Assembly: GCA_910585565.1 (NCBI GenBank)
Contig: CAJUFC010000113.1
Coordinates: 1-6,848 of the forward strand
Direction: 5' to 3'
DNA: 6,848 bases
DNA from: an uncultured Eggerthellaceae bacterium
GTDB taxonomy: Bacteria > Actinomycetota > Coriobacteriia > Coriobacteriales > Eggerthellaceae
The position numbers and the translations under genes are program-made. This document shows positions 5,810 to 6,848 of the stretch, piece after piece; within the stretch, counting starts at the first letter, position 1; every line of letters begins with the position of its first letter. The notes below the pieces were generated by a model. That model was not told the DNA's origin. It made no database searches and saw only the letters and a program-made list of their open reading frames with translations.

Positions 5810-5861
5810 ACGGTACCGTGCGCAACCTTGCATCGCCTACCAAGCTAACACAGAGGTTGCG
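5809..5861. repeat. Palindrome followed by an 8-bp inverted repeat
   Basis: CACGGTACCGTG (5809-5820) is a perfect 12-bp palindrome. Directly adjoining it, CGCAACCT (5821-5828) and AGGTTGCG (5854-5861) form a perfect 8-bp inverted repeat with a 25-base loop. Together with the hairpin at 5785-5809 this makes a run of structured DNA of about 77 bases. It could be operators, a structured leader RNA, or a decayed mobile-element end; the sequence does not decide. Confidence 0.5.
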
Positions 5862-5961
5862 GCACATTGCATCGACCCATGTGGGCTTCTGCGAGAACCA
5901 TTCTACCTTCCTCGCGGCAACGGCACCACAAGGTGGTCGATTTTGGGGAAGGAAAAGAAAA

Positions 5962-6848
5962 ATGGATAGGGAATTTGCGCGTAGCGCCTTGGGCGCATCT
6001 GCGCGACGGCCTCTTGCCATTGTTCTCATGGCGCTCATGGTCGTCACGATGACACCTCTGTTGGGCTTTCAAAACGCCTTTGCGCAGACAGCCGAAGGCG
6101 GACTTCTGTATGAAATCAAAGATGGTGAAGCCACGGTTGTGGGCTTCGAGGATGGAGCTGCCTTGGAGGGCGCCCTTGTCGTGCCCGAGACGGTGGGCGA
6201 CGGCGCGACCGTGAAGGCCGTCGAGATCGCCGAGGGCCAGGTGGCCGACAAGGTTACGTCACTCGCGCTACCGCAGGCGGTTGATGCCATCAAGACCGAA
6301 GGCCTCGCAGCGGCGCTCCCGGCGCTGTCCGCCGTCGAGGTTGCCGGCAACGACGGCGCCTACTCCTCGGTCGCGGGCATGCTGTTCCGCTCGGCCGAGG
6401 GACAGGCGTCTTCTGACGGTACGGCCTTCGCCGAGGACGCCCTCGAGCTCGTGTGGGCGCCGCCTGCCATGGTGGTCGCCCGCATTCCGCTCGAGTGCAG
6501 GGCGATAGCCTCAGGCGCGTTCGTCGATGCGGCGGCGCTCGAGACCGTCATGTCGTTCGGCAAGATGGAGTCGATCGCGTCTGTCGAGAAAGACGACGAG
6601 GGCAACGTGACCAAGCCCGGCGCCTTCACCGACGAGCAGATATCGAGGCTCACCATCGTCGTCCCTGGCACCAACTACGCCGTAACGAACGAGAGCGCGG
6701 AGCGCGTGAGCGGCAGCGTGGCGCTGTCGGAAAAGACCGACATGCTCGAGAAGCGCAAGGCATGGTTCCACCACGGCTTCGACACGAGCCAGATCATCAT
6801 GGGCGCCCCCTTCGGCGAGATCGAGGGCGTCATCGGCGTCGATGACGA
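5962..6848 (+). CDS. Secreted BspA-type leucine-rich-repeat surface protein (3' end outside window)
   Basis: The frame is open to the last base; 295 residues are visible and the C-terminus is missing. Seen: a long signal peptide with an arginine-containing start (REFARSALGASARR), a hydrophobic core (about 18-36) and a likely cleavage after AFA (39-41). The mature part follows the BspA/LRR_5 pattern: YEIKDGEATVVGFEDG and ALVVPETVGDG open it, then LALPQAVDAI, then AYSSVAGMLFRS (like 'aYsSvdGvLf'), then RIPLECRAIASGAFVDAAALETV (like 'IP..v..Ig..AF..c..L..v'). Known: such proteins are exported adhesion or host-interaction proteins and are common in Coriobacteriia; a cell-wall anchor would lie beyond the window. 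AAGGA is 8 bases before the ATG, supporting this start. A function in adhesion is inferred from the family only. Confidence 0.8.
   Translation, partial: MDREFARSALGASARRPLAIVLMALMVVTMTPLLGFQNAFAQTAEGGLLYEIKDGEATVVGFEDGAALEGALVVPETVGDGATVKAVEIAEGQVADKVTSLALPQAVDAIKTEGLAAALPALSAVEVAGNDGAYSSVAGMLFRSAEGQASSDGTAFAEDALELVWAPPAMVVARIPLECRAIASGAFVDAAALETVMSFGKMESIASVEKDDEGNVTKPGAFTDEQISRLTIVVPGTNYAVTNESAERVSGSVALSEKTDMLEKRKAWFHHGFDTSQIIMGAPFGEIEGVIGVDD

Larger units (their letters stand above)
5590..5961. other. 372-bp divergent intergenic region
   Basis: No convincing gene lies here. The left part (to about 5661) is the AT-rich upstream region of the regulator gene. The middle (5785-5861) holds three abutting inverted repeats. 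The right end carries the ribosome-binding site GGGGAAGGA (5945-5953) of the leucine-rich-repeat gene and a small ACCAC/GTGGT hairpin (5925-5937) just before it. TTGCATCG occurs twice (5828-5835 and 5867-5874). I could not find a convincing -35/-10 pair for the rightward gene; TAAAAT at 5779-5784 lacks a partner. Confidence 0.6.

Noticed and set aside
5590..5811. A 74-residue N-terminal extension of the helix-turn-helix regulator starting at a GTG at 5811
   Set aside because: The extension would run through the AT-rich promoter-like stretch, begins inside a hairpin without a ribosome-binding site, and does not look like a protein domain.
5867..6052. A 61-codon plus-strand open frame overlapping the start of the surface-protein gene
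   Set aside because: It conflicts with the signal-peptide-bearing frame that has its own ribosome-binding site, and its product has no features.
1..6848. CRISPR array, tRNA or rRNA genes
   Set aside because: No regularly spaced repeats and no cloverleaf or rRNA-like sequence were seen on either strand.

Overview
The window looks like a chromosomal segment from a GC-rich actinobacterium, most plausibly a member of the Coriobacteriia (an Eggerthella/Slackia/Collinsella-type gut or oral anaerobe). This is inferred from three things: GC-rich codon use, a DUF512 radical-SAM gene followed by der, plsY and gpsA (an order I associate with Clostridia and their neighbours), and a secreted BspA-type leucine-rich-repeat protein. 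The genus cannot be fixed from sequence reading alone.

Bases 1-4324 are a tight plus-strand housekeeping operon. It starts inside a DUF512/radical-SAM gene whose 5' end lies outside the window. It continues with der (ribosome-assembly GTPase), plsY (acyl-phosphate:glycerol-3-phosphate acyltransferase) and gpsA (glycerol-3-phosphate dehydrogenase). The gaps are 8 bp, 5 bp and a 4-bp ATGA overlap, so the genes are probably co-transcribed and partly translationally coupled. GpsA makes the glycerol-3-phosphate that PlsY acylates, so the last two genes carry out consecutive steps of phospholipid synthesis. Der and the DUF512 protein have no obvious biochemical link to them.

Bases 4340-5661 are a minus-strand, visibly AT-richer accessory island. 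In transcription order it holds a 184-residue regulator made of two homologous Xre-type helix-turn-helix halves, then a 130-bp gap, then an overlapping two-gene toxin-antitoxin cassette (a Phd/YefM-like antitoxin and a RelE/ParE-like toxin). The toxin gene converges on gpsA with only 15 bp between the stop codons. The antitoxin promoter has a perfect TATAAT box with a perfect 9-bp inverted repeat straddling it. A near-identical 9-mer overlaps the putative -10 of the regulator gene, so the regulator and the cassette may be co-controlled. The order regulator-antitoxin-toxin resembles known three-component toxin-antitoxin operons.

Bases 5590-5961 are a 372-bp divergent intergenic region. The left end holds the regulator's probable promoter with clustered short inverted repeats. 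Three adjacent inverted repeats lie at 5785-5861, one of them a plausible minus-strand terminator. A good ribosome-binding site lies just before the next gene.

Bases 5962-6848 are the start of a plus-strand gene for a secreted leucine-rich-repeat surface protein. It has a clear signal peptide and runs off the end of the window. The most interesting material is the island 4340-5661 and the structured intergenic DNA beside it. Nothing here is proven to be a new system.
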